Assembly: GCA_946886275.1 (NCBI GenBank) | Contig: CAMPIH010000008.1 | Span: forward strand, 1-25,658 | Source of the DNA: an uncultured Sphingosinicella sp. | GTDB lineage: Bacteria; Pseudomonadota; Alphaproteobacteria; Sphingomonadales; Sphingomonadaceae | Direction of reading: 5' to 3' | Length of the DNA stretch: 25,658 nucleotides | Part shown: positions 15,121-23,578 of the stretch, piece by piece | How the letters are laid out: every line of letters begins with the position of its first letter | Numbering within the stretch: position 1 is the stretch's first letter | Program-made: the position numbers and the translations under genes | Notes under the pieces: generated by a model | The model's database searches: none | The model's input: the letters and a program-made list of their open reading frames with translations, nothing else | What the model was told of the DNA's origin: nothing

Positions 15121-15357
15121 ATGGCGAGCAACCCCTTCACCCGACATCCCAGGGAAGTCGGCGAATCCTATCCCGAACATTTCACGGCCGCGGCGGGGTT
15201 CGGCGTGCAGATGATCGGCGCCGGCCTCGCCGCCCTCGTTCACGCCGTCTTTCCCTTCCTTTTCGTCGAGACGGGAAGCCGCACCTTGCGAAGGCTTCAC
15301 GGTCGCCTCACCCGGCGGAGCGACAAGCCGAACTGGGAACGGCACCCGATCATCTGA
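15121..15357 (+). CDS. DUF6356 family small membrane protein
   Basis: This 78-residue protein begins NPFTRHPREVGESYPEHFTAAAGFG, with one hydrophobic segment (about residues 28-50, GVQMIGAGLAALVHAVFPFLF) and a basic tail with SRTLRRLHGRL. This arrangement (HPxxVGESYxEH, then a single membrane helix ending HAVFPFLFV-TGS, then a -RLH- motif) is the conserved pattern of the DUF6356 family, common in sphingomonads and relatives. No function is known. The ATG at 15121 is preferred over the TTG one codon before. It reads away from the thiolase gene and is followed 40 bases later by the PhoX-like gene, possibly in one transcript. Confidence 0.8.
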   Translation: MASNPFTRHPREVGESYPEHFTAAAGFGVQMIGAGLAALVHAVFPFLFVETGSRTLRRLHGRLTRRSDKPNWERHPII

Positions 15358-15397
15358 TCGGTGTGACCGCGGATCGCGGCCGGGGGGGGAGCCAATC

Positions 15398-16780
15398 ATG
15401 ATCAACCGACGCACCTTCGCCGCTTCGGCCCTCGCTTCGGCGGCCTTTCTCGGCCTCGCCCGGCGAAGCCTCGGCCAGGACAGCCAGAGCGCGAGCTATC
15501 GCAACGAAATCCCCGGCTATGGCGATCTCGTCGCCGATCCCGCCGGCCTGCTCGATCTGCCCCCAGGCTTCGAATACCGGGTGATTTCCAGCGCCGGCGA
15601 GCGGATGGACGATGGCTATTTCACGCCGAGCCATTTTGACGGGATGGGATGTTTCGCGGTCGACCGCCGCCGGGTCGCTCTCGTCCGCAATCACGAATTG
15701 CTGCTCCGGGTGAGGGAGCGCGGGCCGGCCGGCGAGGATCCGGCGCTGGCCGAGCGCCTACTTCGCGAGGGGGTGTTCGGCACCGACAATGAGGGACGGC
15801 CGCTGCCCGGCGGAACCAGCACGATCATCTACGATATGGCATCCGGCCGCCGCGAGCGTCAGTTTCTCAGCCTATCCGGGACCCTCGTCAATTGCGCGGG
15901 CGGGACGACGCCCTGGGGAAGCTGGCTTTCCTGCGAGGAAAGCAGCGCTGGTCCGGGCGAGGTCGCGCGCGAACATGGCTGGGTATTCGAGGTGCCGGCG
16001 GCCAATCGCGGACTGGCCGCGCCGGAACCGCTTCGGGCGATGGGCCGGTTCCGGCACGAGGCCGCCGCGATCGATCCTCGTACCGGCATCGTCTACCTCA
16101 CCGAGGATCGCGAGGATTCGCTTTTCTACCGATTCATCCCCGAGCATCGCCGGCGCCTTGGCCGCGGCGGGCGGCTCCAGGCGCTCGCCTTTGCCGACAC
16201 CGCCGGCGCCGATACGCGCAACTGGACCGAGACCGGCTTCGAGCCGCGTAGCAGCCGCACCGTGCGCTGGATCGATCTCGACGAGGTGGAAAGCCCCCGC
16301 GACGACCTGCGCCAGCGCGGTCGCGCCCTCGGCGCCGCCATCTTTGCCCGCGGCGAAGGCATTCATCACGGCAATCAGGCACTCTATTTCACCTGCACCT
16401 CAGGCGGCCATGCGCGGCACGGCCAGATCATGCGCTACGTCCCGAGCCCGAGCGAAGGCCGCGCCGGCGAGGCGCGCTCGCCAGGACGGATCGAGCTGTT
16501 CGTCGAATCGACCGATCCGAAGGTGATGGATTATGCCGACAATCTGACGGTGGCGCCGAACGGCCACCTCATCGCCTGCGAGGACCGGGCGGGCGGCGCA
16601 CCCTGCCACCTCAAAGGCGTCGCGCCTGATGGCCGGATCTATACCCTGGCTCGTCTCAACCAGCAGACGGAGCTTGCCGGCGCCTGCTTCTCGCCCGACG
16701 GCGGGACCCTCTTCGTCAACGCCTATCATCCCGGCAAAACGCTGGCGGTAAGCGGGCCCTGGCGTTCGCTCATCGCCTGA
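15398..16780 (+). CDS. PhoX-like (DUF839) exported protein with Tat signal
   Basis: This 460-residue protein starts with a Tat-type signal (NRRTFAASALASAAFLGLA, cleavage probably around residue 26), indicating export of a folded, probably metal-containing protein to the periplasm. The body shows PhoX/DUF839 features: LLDLPPGFEYRVIS, RNHEL, a GGTSTIIYD strand, CAGGTTPWGSWLSCEES (near residue 168, the conserved W-SCEE segment that supplies metal ligands), RFRHEAAAIDP, VYLTEDREDSLFYRFIP, and DNLTVAPNGHLIACED toward the end. PhoX enzymes are calcium/iron phosphatases, but many DUF839 members have no tested activity and no phosphate genes are nearby. Translation begins at ATG 15398 behind an eight-G run plus AG (15382-15391), an unusually G-rich ribosome binding region. 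Confidence 0.88.
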   Translation: MINRRTFAASALASAAFLGLARRSLGQDSQSASYRNEIPGYGDLVADPAGLLDLPPGFEYRVISSAGERMDDGYFTPSHFDGMGCFAVDRRRVALVRNHELLLRVRERGPAGEDPALAERLLREGVFGTDNEGRPLPGGTSTIIYDMASGRRERQFLSLSGTLVNCAGGTTPWGSWLSCEESSAGPGEVAREHGWVFEVPAANRGLAAPEPLRAMGRFRHEAAAIDPRTGIVYLTEDREDSLFYRFIPEHRRRLGRGGRLQALAFADTAGADTRNWTETGFEPRSSRTVRWIDLDEVESPRDDLRQRGRALGAAIFARGEGIHHGNQALYFTCTSGGHARHGQIMRYVPSPSEGRAGEARSPGRIELFVESTDPKVMDYADNLTVAPNGHLIACEDRAGGAPCHLKGVAPDGRIYTLARLNQQTELAGACFSPDGGTLFVNAYHPGKTLAVSGPWRSLIA

Positions 16781-16790
16781 GCGAGGCTTT

Positions 16791-17144
16791 TCAGAATCGC
16801 AGGCTCATCCCGATCGCGGCGACTCCGCGTTCGCGACGGCGAAGGTCGGTCGGCGCCCGCTCCGGCTCCATGTGCGTGCGCGGCCGCGCCGGCTCCGCCA
16901 CCCTGAATCGGCCAAGGCCGATCTGAAGATTTTCGTCGATCGGGAAGGCGGCGATGAGCCCGCTTCGGCGGGGCGTGCCGACCTGACGGAAGTCGCCGGC
17001 CGGTGCGGCGAAGTTCGGCATCAGCCGTGCCGGCGGCCTGACGCCGGTCACCATGCCGGTCGAAAGATCGATCTGCGCAGACGCCGGCGAAGCCAGGACA
17101 AACGGGCCCGCCAACGCCCCGGCCAGCCGAAGCGCCTTCAACAT
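16791..17144 (-). CDS. Small exported protein of unknown function
   Basis: This 117-residue protein has a clear signal peptide (KALRLAGALAGPFVLASPASA, cleavage after about residue 23) and a mature chain of about 94 residues. The last third (ENLQIGLGRFRVAEPARP, then RRRERGVAAIGMSLRF) has alternating hydrophobic residues and ends in phenylalanine, as outer-membrane strands often do, but one or two strands are not a barrel. I do not recognise a named family. AAGGA lies 7 bases before the ATG. It follows the FAD oxidoreductase gene by 94 bases, with hairpins between them, and converges on the PhoX-like gene with a 10-base gap. The carboxy half is unusually Arg/Pro-rich. Confidence 0.62.
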   Translation of the reverse strand: MLKALRLAGALAGPFVLASPASAQIDLSTGMVTGVRPPARLMPNFAAPAGDFRQVGTPRRSGLIAAFPIDENLQIGLGRFRVAEPARPRTHMEPERAPTDLRRRERGVAAIGMSLRF

Positions 17145-17156
17145 CCTCCATTCCTT

Positions 17157-17206
17157 GCGAAATCCTGTTTCGCCATCAAAGCGGAGCGGAGCGCGAAGTT
17201 CCGCTC
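17157..17206. repeat. Two small inverted repeats between FAD oxidoreductase and the small exported gene
   Basis: GCGAAA-tcctg-TTTCGC (17157-17173) and GAGCGGA-gcgcgaagt-TCCGCTC (17184-17206) are perfect inverted repeats with 6- and 7-base arms inside the 94-base intergenic gap. Read on the minus strand they could attenuate read-through from the oxidoreductase gene or shape the leader of the exported-protein gene. There is no proper T-run on that strand. Confidence 0.35.
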
Positions 17207-17238
17207 ATTCTTTTGTCGAAACATTCGCCCCCCGCCCC

Positions 17239-18828
17239 TCAAAGCCGAAGCTTCCGCCGATCCTTGAGGATTGCGGCCGCGCAATTATGCCCGGGCGCCC
17301 CGGTCACGCCGCCACCCGGATGGGCCCCCGATCCGCACAGATAGAGGCCCTGAAGCGGCATTCGATAGTCGGCGTGGCCGAGCATCGGCCGGGTCGAGAA
17401 GAGCTGATCGAGACCCATCTTGCCATGGAAGATGTCGCCGCCGATCAGGCCGAAACGGCGCTCGAGGTCGAGCGGCGAAAGAGCGCCGCGGCCGATCACG
17501 AGATCCCTGAACCCCGGCGCGAAGCGGTCGACATGAGCGATGATCGAGTCCGCCGCCTCGTCCCGCCGCGAATCCCAGCCGCCCGGAACCTCATAAGGGA
17601 AATGCTGGCAGAACAGGCTGGCGACGTGCCGGCCTTCCGGAGCGAGGCTGTCGTCGAGGGTCGAGGGGATAAGCATCTCGACGATCGGCGCCCTGGACCA
17701 GCCGTCGGTGCGGGCGCTGAGCCAGGCCTGATCCATATAATCGAGTGACGGCGCGATGATGATTCCCGCAGTCATATGGTCGCCGGCTTCGGGACGGCTC
17801 GTGAATCGGGGCAGTTCGGCGAGAGCGACGTTCATCCGGAAAGTCGCCGACTCGCTCTGCCAGCCGGCCATTCGCTTCGTCACCTCGGGCGCGATTGCGC
17901 CGTCCGGGATCAGGCGCTCGAACAGGAGCTTCGGATTGACGCCCGCGGCCACCGCCTTCGCCCGATGAGCGGTCCCGCGAGAGACGGCGCCGACCGCTTT
18001 GCCCTGCTCGACGATGATCTCTTCGACCGGGCTGTCGAGGATGATCTCGACTCCCGCCTCGATGCAGGCCTTGGCCATCGCCTGGGTGATCGCGCCCATC
18101 CCGCCAATGGCATGACCCCAGGCGCCTTCGACTCCGGCCGCCTCGCCGAAGACGTGATGGAGCAGGACGTAGGCCGATCCGGGCGCTTCCGGGCTGGCAT
18201 AATGGCCGACGACAGAGTCGAAACCGAACAGCGCCTGGACCAGGTCGTGACTGAAATAGCGCCGGAGCACGTCCGCGGCCGACTTGGTGAAGAAGTCGAC
18301 GAGATGGCGCTGCTCCTCGAGGCCGAGACGGTTCACGCCCGCACCCAGCTTCAGCAGCGCCATCATGTCCGCAAGGCCGCCGCCGGCATTGGGGGGCGCA
18401 CGCAACAGCCACTGGCGAAGCACGCTCACGACCGAGCCGAGCGCCGCGGCATAATCATCATAATTGTCCGCGTCGGCGGGGCTGTGACGGGCAATCTCTC
18501 GACGGGTGAGGCCGCCGCGGCCGGCGAGGATATGGTCCGCGCCTTCGGTCGGAAGGAAATTGTCGATCTTTCGAAGCACGACCTTGAGGCCATGCTCGTA
18601 CAGCCGCATGTCCCGGATGATCGTCGGGTTGAGCAGGCTGACCGTGTAGCTCGCGGTCGAATTGCGGAAGCCGGGATGGAATTCCTCGGTGACGGCGGCG
18701 CCGCCGACGACGCCCCGAGCCTCGATCACCTTCACCTTGAGGCCGCGGCGGGCCAGATAATAAGCGCAGACGAGGCCGTTATGCCCCGCCCCGATGATCA
18801 AGATGTCGGAATCGTCCCGCTGCCTCAC
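17239..18828 (-). CDS. FAD-dependent oxidoreductase, CrtI/PYROXD2-like
   Basis: This 529-residue flavoprotein has an amino-terminal Rossmann motif IIGAGHNGLVCAYYLARRG (GAGHNG at 13-18), the second FAD motif with E36 and VVGGAAVTEEFHPGF, and a C-terminal FAD-binding GLYLCGSGAHPGGGVTGAPGHNCAAAIL. Central features include GHAIGGMGAITQAMAKACIEAGVEI, the repeat of the nucleotide-binding fold seen in phytoene desaturases. The length and the RNSTASYTVSLLNP segment match the PYROXD2-like group rather than true phytoene desaturase, and no carotenoid genes lie beside it. The start is GTG 18828; an in-frame TAG 12 bases upstream excludes longer starts. A -10-like TATAGG lies so close that the transcript may be nearly leaderless. 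The substrate is unknown. Confidence 0.88.
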   Translation of the reverse strand: MRQRDDSDILIIGAGHNGLVCAYYLARRGLKVKVIEARGVVGGAAVTEEFHPGFRNSTASYTVSLLNPTIIRDMRLYEHGLKVVLRKIDNFLPTEGADHILAGRGGLTRREIARHSPADADNYDDYAAALGSVVSVLRQWLLRAPPNAGGGLADMMALLKLGAGVNRLGLEEQRHLVDFFTKSAADVLRRYFSHDLVQALFGFDSVVGHYASPEAPGSAYVLLHHVFGEAAGVEGAWGHAIGGMGAITQAMAKACIEAGVEIILDSPVEEIIVEQGKAVGAVSRGTAHRAKAVAAGVNPKLLFERLIPDGAIAPEVTKRMAGWQSESATFRMNVALAELPRFTSRPEAGDHMTAGIIIAPSLDYMDQAWLSARTDGWSRAPIVEMLIPSTLDDSLAPEGRHVASLFCQHFPYEVPGGWDSRRDEAADSIIAHVDRFAPGFRDLVIGRGALSPLDLERRFGLIGGDIFHGKMGLDQLFSTRPMLGHADYRMPLQGLYLCGSGAHPGGGVTGAPGHNCAAAILKDRRKLRL

Positions 18829-18836
18829 TCCGCGAA

Positions 18837-18842
18837 CCTATA
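18837..18842 (-). promoter_or_regulatory. Possible -10 element (TATAGG) placing transcription at the GTG start
   Basis: On the minus strand TATAGG ends 8 bases before the GTG start of the FAD oxidoreductase. Transcription would begin 0-2 bases upstream of GTG. The -35 position (TGGCGG) is poor, and there is no room for a ribosome binding site apart from CGGA next to the start. Confidence 0.25.
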
Positions 18843-18951
18843 TCGAGCCACCGGCGGGCCCGCCAGACGCTGGCGATCGGTGACATGCATTTCGCCACGC
18901 AATTGCGGTAGTCGCGGATCCGCTGAATCCATGTCACTGAAAGCGGCAGGG

Positions 18952-18980
18952 TTGAACGCGGGCGGGAAATCGCCCTATGA
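18952..18980 (+). promoter_or_regulatory. Predicted housekeeping promoter for the M16 protease gene
   Basis: TTGAAC (18952-18957), a 17-base spacer and CTATGA (18975-18980) match the alphaproteobacterial -35/-10 pattern. The expected start near 18987 leaves a leader of about 44 bases with GGGGGGAAG as ribosome binding site before ATG 19031. The spacer contains a small GGGCG/CGCCC dyad. Confidence 0.5.
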
Positions 18981-19030
18981 CGTTCTATCATACTGGAATT
19001 ACGATCTAAAAATCTGGGGGGAAGTTTCTG

Positions 19031-21904
19031 ATGCGGAAATCCGACTTGTTGGCCGGCTGCGGCCTTGCGCTCGCTTTGGTTCTTGGCGGTTGTTCGACGG
19101 TGGCGCCGCAGGCGGCCGTTGCGGCTCCGATCGTCGCGACCCAAGCGGCGGCGCCGGCCTGGCCGCATCTCGCCAGCGACGTTCCGGCCGATGAAGCGGT
19201 GCGATTCGGGGTGCTTCCAAACGGCATGCGTTACGCGCTTCGGCGCAACGCGACGCCTCCCGGCGCCGCCTCGCTTCGACTCCGGATCGACGCAGGCTCG
19301 CTCCACGAGCGCGAGGACCAGAGGGGGCTGGCCCATTTCATCGAGCACATGACCCTCAACCAGACCCGCAACGTCCCCGAAGGCGAGCTGATCCGGATCC
19401 TCGAGCGGGCCGGCCTCCAGTTCGGACCGGACACCAACGCCTCGACCAGCTTCGACCAGACCATCTACATGCTCGATCTCCCCCGGACCGACGCCGAGAC
19501 CGTCGACACCGGCCTGTTCCTGATGCGTGAAGTCGCCGGCGAGGCCACTCTGAGCGCCGAGGCGATCGACCGCGAGCGCGGGATCATCCTGTCCGAGGAG
19601 CGCACCCGGGCCACGCCGGCCTACCGGATGGCGATCGACGAGCTGAGCAACATCTTCAGCGGCGACCGGCTTGCCGAGCGAATTCCGATCGGCCTCACCG
19701 AGGTGATCCGGACGGCGCCGCGCGAACGCTTCGTCGAATTTTACGAAGGCTATTATCGCCCCGAAAACGCGACACTGGTCGCGGTCGGCGATTTCGATCT
19801 CGACGAGATGGAAGCCAAGATCCGGGCCCGCTTCTCCGACTGGGAGGCCGAGGGTGAACCGGCGCCGGAGCCGCCGGCGCCCGCAATCCCCGAACGGGGA
19901 GTCGAAACCCGGGTCCTGGTCGAGCCAGGGGTGCCCACCCGGGTCAGCATGAGCTGGGTGTCGCCGCTCGACACGTCTCCGGACACGAGCCAGTCGCGAC
20001 TCCGCAAGATTCGCGAGCAGCTCGGACTGCAGATCATCAATCGCCGTCTCGAGCGGCTCGCCGCAAGCGACAGCCCGCCCTTCATCGGCGGCGGCGCCGT
20101 CCAGCACGATCAGGGGCAGCGCGCCGAGGTCGCCCAGATCATCGCCGTTTCCCAGCCCGATCGATGGAACGCGGCTTTGGCCGCGATCGAGCAGGAGCAG
20201 CGCAAGGTCGTCGAGCACGGTTTCACCCAGGCCGAGCTGGACCGCGAGATCAGCGAGCTCCGCGCCCGGCTGACGGCGAACGTCGCCGGCGCCGAAACCC
20301 GGCCCTCGCCGCAACTGGCGATGGGGCTCGTCAACGCCGTCAACGAGGATCGGGTGTTCACCGCGCCTGCCACCGCTCTGGCCTTGTTCGATCAGGCGGT
20401 CACCGGATTGACGGCCGATCAAGTCACTTCGGCGACCCGGACCCTCTTCGCCGGCAGCGGCCCGCTTGTCCATCTTGCGAGCCCAACGCCAATCGAGACA
20501 GGCGAAGCGGCTCTGCTGGCCGCTTACAGCCAGTCTCGGGAGACGCCGGTGGCCGCTCCCGAGGCGCAACAGGCCCTCATTTGGCCCTACGAGCAGATCG
20601 GCGCCCCCGGCCAGGTCGTCGAGCGCCGCGAGCTGGCGGACATCGGCGCGACCGCGGTCCGATTCGCCAACGGCGTCCGACTCACCGTGAGGCCAACCGA
20701 TTTCCGCGAGGACGAGATCGTCGTCGCGGCGCGCTTCGGTGGCGGCCAGATCGGCTTGCCGACCGACGAAACGAGCCCGGCCTGGGGCTATGCCGCCGGC
20801 GGCTTCACGGCGGGCGGCCTGGGTCAGCTCACCTTCGAGCAGGTTCAGGAGGTCCTCTCCGGCAAGGTCTATGCGATAAACGCCGGCATCGCCGAGGACG
20901 CCTTCACCTTGACCGGCAAGACCCGGCCGGAGGATCTCGACACCCAGCTTCAGGTGATCGCTGCTTTTTTCAAGGATGCCGCCTGGCGCCCGACCGGGGT
21001 CGAGCGGCTTCGTTCGTTCGGAAGCACCATCCATGACCAGCTCGACACCTCGCCCGGCGGCGTGTTCGGGCGCGATGCGGCGTCACTGCTGCGCTCCGGG
21101 GACAAACGCTGGGCCACCCCGAGCCGCGAGGAAATGGCGGCGATGACGGTAGCCGACTTGCGAGAGCTGCTCGACTCGCCGATCGCTTCCGGTCCGATCG
21201 AGCTGATCATCGTCGGCGACGTCGAGGTGGACGAGGCGATCCGCCAGGCTTCGTTGACGTTCGGCGCCCTCCCCGCCCGTTCCGACTCTGCGGTGTCGTC
21301 GGCACCGATTCCGTTTCCGGCCGGACAATCCGCCAGCCTGACCCATGGCGGCCGGGCCGATCAGGGTTTGGGCTTCGTCGCCTGGCCGACGGTCGATTTC
21401 TACGCCGACCAACGGCGCGCGCGCGGGCTCAACCTGCTCAGCCAGATCGTGCAGCTTCGCCTGAACGAGGAGATCAGGGAGCAGCAGGGCGCCGGCTACA
21501 GCCCCCGCGCAGCCCATAGCGCGTCCGAAAACGTCGCCGGTTTCGGCTATCTGTCGGCCCAGGTCGAGACGCCGCCCCAGGGAATCGAAGGCTTTTTCCG
21601 CGATGTCGACGCGATCGCCCGCAGCCTCAGGGAAACTCCGGTCAGCGACGACGAGCTTCAGCGTGCCCGCCGGCCGCTCGTCGAACGGCTCCAGCGGTCC
21701 CGCGCCAGCAGCAACGAATGGTGGGTGGAGCAATTGTCCGGTGCGCAGGAGCATCCGGAGCGGGTCGAATCGATCCGGGTCGGACTCGATCAATATGCGT
21801 CGATCACCCCGGCCGAACTGCAGGCGCTGGCGCGCGAATATCTGGTCGACTCGCGCGCGTTCAAGCTGGCGGTCCGGCCCCGCGCCGGTGAAGCCGCCGA
21901 GTAG
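19031..21904 (+). CDS. M16 family zinc metallopeptidase, predicted lipoprotein
   Basis: This 957-residue protein begins with a lipoprotein signal (LALALVLGGCSTV; lipobox cysteine C21), so it should be anchored in the periplasm. The catalytic module has the inverted zinc motif HFIEH (102-106) with the third ligand expected at E182 in RERGIILSEERTR, and the supporting LSNIFSGDRLAERIPIG and ENATLVAVGDFD segments. A non-catalytic M16_C-type domain follows. A second M16 half (about residues 540-950, starting VRFANGVRLTVRPTDFREDEI) lacks HxxEH, as is normal. The length fits the pitrilysin-like two-half proteases of sphingomonads, which degrade small peptides or leader fragments in the periplasm. 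It stands alone between divergent and convergent neighbours, with its own promoter and a palindrome at the 3' end. Confidence 0.93.
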   Translation: MRKSDLLAGCGLALALVLGGCSTVAPQAAVAAPIVATQAAAPAWPHLASDVPADEAVRFGVLPNGMRYALRRNATPPGAASLRLRIDAGSLHEREDQRGLAHFIEHMTLNQTRNVPEGELIRILERAGLQFGPDTNASTSFDQTIYMLDLPRTDAETVDTGLFLMREVAGEATLSAEAIDRERGIILSEERTRATPAYRMAIDELSNIFSGDRLAERIPIGLTEVIRTAPRERFVEFYEGYYRPENATLVAVGDFDLDEMEAKIRARFSDWEAEGEPAPEPPAPAIPERGVETRVLVEPGVPTRVSMSWVSPLDTSPDTSQSRLRKIREQLGLQIINRRLERLAASDSPPFIGGGAVQHDQGQRAEVAQIIAVSQPDRWNAALAAIEQEQRKVVEHGFTQAELDREISELRARLTANVAGAETRPSPQLAMGLVNAVNEDRVFTAPATALALFDQAVTGLTADQVTSATRTLFAGSGPLVHLASPTPIETGEAALLAAYSQSRETPVAAPEAQQALIWPYEQIGAPGQVVERRELADIGATAVRFANGVRLTVRPTDFREDEIVVAARFGGGQIGLPTDETSPAWGYAAGGFTAGGLGQLTFEQVQEVLSGKVYAINAGIAEDAFTLTGKTRPEDLDTQLQVIAAFFKDAAWRPTGVERLRSFGSTIHDQLDTSPGGVFGRDAASLLRSGDKRWATPSREEMAAMTVADLRELLDSPIASGPIELIIVGDVEVDEAIRQASLTFGALPARSDSAVSSAPIPFPAGQSASLTHGGRADQGLGFVAWPTVDFYADQRRARGLNLLSQIVQLRLNEEIREQQGAGYSPRAAHSASENVAGFGYLSAQVETPPQGIEGFFRDVDAIARSLRETPVSDDELQRARRPLVERLQRSRASSNEWWVEQLSGAQEHPERVESIRVGLDQYASITPAELQALAREYLVDSRAFKLAVRPRAGEAAE

Positions 21905-21922
21905 CGGCCGCCGCGGCGGCCG
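21905..21922. terminator. 18-base perfect GC palindrome between convergent genes
   Basis: CGGCCGCCGCGGCGGCCG starts directly after the stop codon of the M16 protease gene and ends 5 bases before the stop of glutathione reductase. It is a perfect palindrome that could fold on either strand. There is no T-run, so it is a candidate bidirectional terminator-like structure only. Confidence 0.45.
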
Positions 21923-21927
21923 ACGCT

Positions 21928-23277
21928 TCAGCGCATCAGCACCAGTTCCTCCGACATGGTCGGATGAAGGGCGAGCGTCGCGTCGAACTGGGCCTTGGTG
22001 AGCCCCGCCTTCACGGCGATCGCCGCGGCCTGAAGGATCTCCGGCGCGTCGGGGCCGATCATGTGGATACCGAGCACCTTCTCGGTCTCCTCGTCGACGA
22101 TCATCTTGTAGAGCGCCCGTTCGTTGCGGCCGGCGAGGACGTTCTTCATCGGCCGGAAATCGGCGACATAGGCCTTGTAGGCGCCGACCTTGTCGCGCGC
22201 TTCTCCCTCCGTCATCCCTACTCCGGCGATCGGCGGGTGGCTGAACACCGCCGACGGGATATGCTCGTAATCGACCCGGGTCGGAGTTCCGCCGAAGACG
22301 GATTCGGCGAAGGCATGGCCCTCCCGGATCGCGACCGGAGTCAGCTGCACCCGGTCGGTGACGTCGCCGATCCCGTAGATGCTCGGAACCGACGACTGAT
22401 TATCCTCGTCGACGAGGATGGCGCCATTTTTGCCGAGCTCGACCCCGACCTCCTCGAGCCCAAGCCCGGACGTATTCGGGGCCCGGCCGACCGCCCAGAT
22501 CAGGAGATCGGCCTCGATCGGGTCGTGGCCGTTCAGTGCGATCTTCAGGGTCCCGTCGTCGTTCTTGGCGATCGAGTGGAACGGCGCGTTGAACTTGAAT
22601 TCGATGCCCTTCATCAACGAGATGGTGAGCAGCCGGTCGCGGATCTGCTCGTCATAATGCCTCAGGATCCGGTCGCCGCGATTGACCAGGGTCACGTGGC
22701 AGCTGAACTGGTGGAAGATGCCGGCGAATTCGTTGGCGATATAGCCGCCGCCGGCGATCACCACCCGGCGCGGCATCTGATCGAGATGAAAGACTTCGTT
22801 GGAGGTGATCCCGAGCTCGGCGCCGGGGACGTCCGGAATGATCGGGTGGGCACCGGCGGCGATCAGGATGGTACCGGCGCTGACCTTGCTGCCGTCGGCC
22901 AGAGTGACCTCATTGGCCCCCGTCACTCGGGCACGCTGCGGGACGATCTCGACTTCGTGCCGGTCGAGTATGTCGGTGTAGATGCCTTCGAGCCGCTCGA
23001 CCTCGCCGAGCACGCTGTCGCGAAGGGTCGGCCAGTCGAACCGGCAGGAGCCGACTTCCCAGCCGAAGCGGCGGGCGTCTTGAAGGTCCTCGGCGAAATG
23101 GGCGCCGTAGACGAGCAGCTTCTTGGGGACGCAACCGCGGATCACGCAGGTCCCGCCGACCCGATACTCCTCGGCCACCGCCACCCGGGCGCCGTGCGCC
23201 GCCGATACCCGGGCTGCGCGAACGCCCCCGGATCCAGCTCCGATCACGAACAAATCAAAGTCGTAGGTCTTGGTCAT
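21928..23277 (-). CDS. gor: Glutathione-disulfide reductase
   Basis: This 449-residue cytoplasmic FAD/NADPH disulfide reductase regenerates GSH from GSSG. It shows FAD-binding VIGAGSGGVRAARVSAAHGARVAV (11-34), redox-active cysteines C44 and C49 in GGTCVIRGCVPKK, the NADPH-binding VIAGGGYIANEFAGIFH with NRGDRILR supplying basic contacts, FAD-binding GIGDVTDRVQLTPVA, and the C-terminal active-site HPTMSEE with H438 and E443. The GTCVIRGCVPKK motif and the absence of an amino-terminal extension fit the bacterial/plant-type enzyme rather than mercuric or dihydrolipoyl reductase. GAGGA lies 7 bases before the ATG. It converges on the M16 protease gene and diverges from a methyltransferase remnant. 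Confidence 0.95.
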   Translation of the reverse strand: MTKTYDFDLFVIGAGSGGVRAARVSAAHGARVAVAEEYRVGGTCVIRGCVPKKLLVYGAHFAEDLQDARRFGWEVGSCRFDWPTLRDSVLGEVERLEGIYTDILDRHEVEIVPQRARVTGANEVTLADGSKVSAGTILIAAGAHPIIPDVPGAELGITSNEVFHLDQMPRRVVIAGGGYIANEFAGIFHQFSCHVTLVNRGDRILRHYDEQIRDRLLTISLMKGIEFKFNAPFHSIAKNDDGTLKIALNGHDPIEADLLIWAVGRAPNTSGLGLEEVGVELGKNGAILVDEDNQSSVPSIYGIGDVTDRVQLTPVAIREGHAFAESVFGGTPTRVDYEHIPSAVFSHPPIAGVGMTEGEARDKVGAYKAYVADFRPMKNVLAGRNERALYKMIVDEETEKVLGIHMIGPDAPEILQAAAIAVKAGLTKAQFDATLALHPTMSEELVLMR

Positions 23278-23411
23278 TGTTCATCCTCTTGGCCGCCCCT
23301 TTGCAGGCGGTTCGCGGCAAAGTGCAAGGCGGTTGCAGCCTCATTCAGCGAAGCGACTGCGGCCGCCGGGGCTTTTCCGCGGGCACGATGACGTGTGAAG
23401 AAGAAGGGACG

Positions 23412-23525
23412 ATGGCCGCCAAATATGACAGCATCGGGATCGATTATTCTGCGCTTCGGAAGCCCGATCGGAGGATCGCCGAAGCCATCGAACGCGCACT
23501 CGGAGAATCGAGCTCGAGGAACTAG
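23412..23525 (+). pseudogene. Amino-terminal remnant of a class I SAM-dependent methyltransferase
   Basis: The 37-codon frame with a good ribosome binding site (AAGAAGGGA before ATG 23412) reads MAAKYDSIGIDYSALRKPD, then RRIAEAIERALGE. This is the opening of a common methyltransferase family, where KYDxIGxxYxxLRxPDPRIAxxIxxALG is followed by the SAM-binding VNVGAGTGSYEP. Here the frame turns into SSSRN and stops just where that motif should begin, and no continuation is visible in any frame before mutL at 23579. The piece therefore looks like a gene truncated by deletion. It could still be expressed as a small peptide. Family recognition from 32 residues is from memory and moderate. Confidence 0.55.
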
Positions 23526-23578
23526 ACCTGGGCTACCGCCTCGTCGTCGCGACCTGATCAGGCTCGCTCGAGGGCTCC

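Noticed and set aside
15382..15389. Run of eight G as a phase-variable tract
   Set aside because: It lies in the ribosome binding region, not in a coding frame, and eight G in such a GC-rich genome is weak evidence.
18779..21034. 751-codon minus-strand frame opposite the M16 protease
   Set aside because: The translation is Asp/Gly/Arg-rich without motifs, while the plus strand encodes a full lipoprotein protease with HxxEH.
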